Below are positions 63,013 through 64,000 of a DNA stretch of 64,000 nt, one piece after another (position 1 is the first letter of the stretch; each line of letters begins with the position of its first letter). Both the position numbers and the translations under genes were made by a program. Below the pieces are notes generated by a model. It saw only the letters and a program-made list of their open reading frames with translations. It searched no databases and was not told the DNA's origin. Where the stretch lies: assembly GCF_001598215.1 (NCBI RefSeq), contig NZ_BCXJ01000006.1:186001-250000 (forward strand). The letters run 5' to 3'. The DNA is from Shouchella clausii (GTDB lineage Bacteria > Bacillota > Bacilli > Bacillales > Bacillaceae_D).

Positions 63013-64000
63013 GATATTTTCTCTCGCGTTTTTATTCGGTTCCTTTTTTAATAGCTGGAAACCGCCAAGGACGACCGTCGGGATTGCCGCCATGCCAATA
63101 ACAAGCAGCCATTCTCTAAACCCTAACGCAACTGTATGGAACACAGGCTGCAACTGCGGCACATAAATAACGGCCACCATCAACAAGATCGAAATTAGAA
63201 CAGCGCCAACTAAGTATTTGTTTTCAAACAAATTACGGTGGTAAATCGAATACTCGCTTCTGCAGTCAAAAACATGGATTAACTGGGCCATAACAAGCGT
63301 TAAAAAGGCAACGGTTTGCGCAAGGGTGAGCTGTGCTGGGTCATTTTCATATGTGAGTGAGAAGGCAGCAATCGTTACTGCGCCGATCATAAAACCACGG
63401 CTAATGATCTTCCAGCCAAGCCCCCGGGCAAAGACACCTTCATCTTGTTTGCGCGGCTTCCGCTTCATCACATCCCCTTCCGCTTGGTCCATTCCGAGAG
63501 CAACAGCAGGTAGCCCGTCTGTCACTAGGTTGATCCACAAAATTTGAATAGCGACAAGCGGCAGCGGCATACCGAGCAGAATGGCAAACAACATCACCAA
63601 GATTTCACCGACATTCGAGGCCAGCATGTAGCGGATAAACTTGCGAATGTTTTCGTAAATGTTGCGCCCTTCTTTTATCGCTTCCTTAATTGTAAGGAAG
63701 TTGTCATCAGCAAGGACAAGCGATGAGGCTTCCTTAGCGACGTCCGTGCCTGTCACTCCCATAGCGATGCCAATGTCCGCCTGCTTAATTGCTGGCGCAT
63801 CGTTAACGCCATCTCCAGTCATCGCGACAATATCGCCATTCTTTTGCAGCGCTTTGACAATTTTTAATTTATGCTCCGGGGAAACGCGGGCATAGACATA
63901 CACATCTTCGACGACTTCTTCCAGCTCTTCAACCGATAAACGGGAAAGTGTTTTTCCGTCCATGACTTTGCCGCCCTTTGGCAAAATCTGCAACTCTTTC
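62998..64000 (-). CDS. yloB: P-type calcium-transporting ATPase, C-terminal part (5' end beyond window)
   Basis: About 333 residues are inside the window; the frame runs on past base 64000. It shows the hinge motif AMTGDGVNDAPAIKQADIG (Mg-binding Asp) near the N-terminal side, then the M4-M10-type membrane part: helices around NVGEILVMLFAILLG, VAIQILWINLVTDGLPAVALG (with the Asn/Asp ion-site sequence of M6) and four more. The ILWINLVTDG sequence is typical of SERCA-like Ca2+ pumps such as YloB. Phosphorylation site and ATP-binding domain are outside the window. Confidence 0.93.
   Translation of the reverse strand, partial: KELQILPKGGKVMDGKTLSRLSVEELEEVVEDVYVYARVSPEHKLKIVKALQKNGDIVAMTGDGVNDAPAIKQADIGIAMGVTGTDVAKEASSLVLADDNFLTIKEAIKEGRNIYENIRKFIRYMLASNVGEILVMLFAILLGMPLPLVAIQILWINLVTDGLPAVALGMDQAEGDVMKRKPRKQDEGVFARGLGWKIISRGFMIGAVTIAAFSLTYENDPAQLTLAQTVAFLTLVMAQLIHVFDCRSEYSIYHRNLFENKYLVGAVLISILLMVAVIYVPQLQPVFHTVALGFREWLLVIGMAAIPTVVLGGFQLLKKEPNKNARENIPLAP

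Noticed and set aside
1-64000. CRISPR arrays, prophage, insertion sequences, tRNA or rRNA genes
   Set aside because: No repeated spacer pattern, transposase, phage structural gene or tRNA/rRNA sequence was recognised anywhere in the window.

Overview
The window is a contiguous piece of core chromosome from an endospore-forming, flagellated Bacillaceae. The gene order closely follows the Bacillus subtilis yloB-remA-gmk-priA ... spoVM-rpmB ... fapR-smc-ffh-rpsP-trmD-rplS ... sucCD-topA-hslVU-codY-fla/che segment. Protein sequences and moderate GC point to an alkaliphilic lineage close to Shouchella (Bacillus) clausii; that genus-level guess is an inference from memory, not a database result. 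Almost every gene is on the minus strand, so the text is easiest to read from 64000 back to 1. Only rpmB, a small membrane protein gene (25820) and a DUF1128 gene (37651) are on the plus strand.

Region 64000-51000 (minus): the C-terminal part of a P-type Ca2+ ATPase, then remA, gmk, rpoZ, coaBC, priA, fmt, rsmB, prpC, prkC, rsgA, rpe and spoVM. These serve matrix/osmoprotection control, nucleotide and CoA synthesis, replication restart, initiator tRNA formylation, 16S rRNA methylation, a Ser/Thr phosphatase-kinase pair and a ribosome-assembly GTPase. Compared with the B. subtilis order recalled from memory, yloC, def and thiN are absent from their usual slots. A frameshifted, AT-rich aminoglycoside-phosphotransferase-like pseudogene sits between spoVM and rpmB.

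Region 49600-37600: rpmB (plus) diverges from an Asp23-family gene, fakA, a DegV (FakB-like) gene, sdaAB, sdaAA and recG. The autoregulated fapR-plsX-fabD-fabG-acpP lipid operon follows, with a well-preserved FapR operator, then rnc and smc. Region 37500-23000: smc, ftsY, ylxM, ffh, rpsP, khpA, ylqD, rimM, trmD, a divergent argS inserted between trmD and rplS, rplS, a signal peptidase I gene, rbgA and rnhB. This block serves protein export, ribosome maturation and tRNA modification.

Region 23000-1: FliK-like and FlhB-like orphan genes (ylqG, ylqH), sucCD, dprA, topA, trmFO, xerC, hslVU, codY, and after a 510-bp regulatory gap the start of the fla/che operon (flgB flgC fliE fliF fliG fliH fliI fliJ ylxF fliK flgD flgE swrD and a truncated fliL).

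Many SigA promoters, intrinsic terminators and ribosome binding sites are readable by eye, and they change several start choices; TTG or GTG starts are frequent. I saw no CRISPR, insertion sequence, prophage, rRNA or tRNA. The most unusual items are the multi-hairpin prkC-rsgA gap, the short ORF and late-sporulation-type promoter ahead of spoVM, hairpins placed directly before sdaAB, ylqD and coaBC, the inserted argS, the phosphotransferase pseudogene and the shared terminator carrying both stop codons of DUF1128 and rnc.
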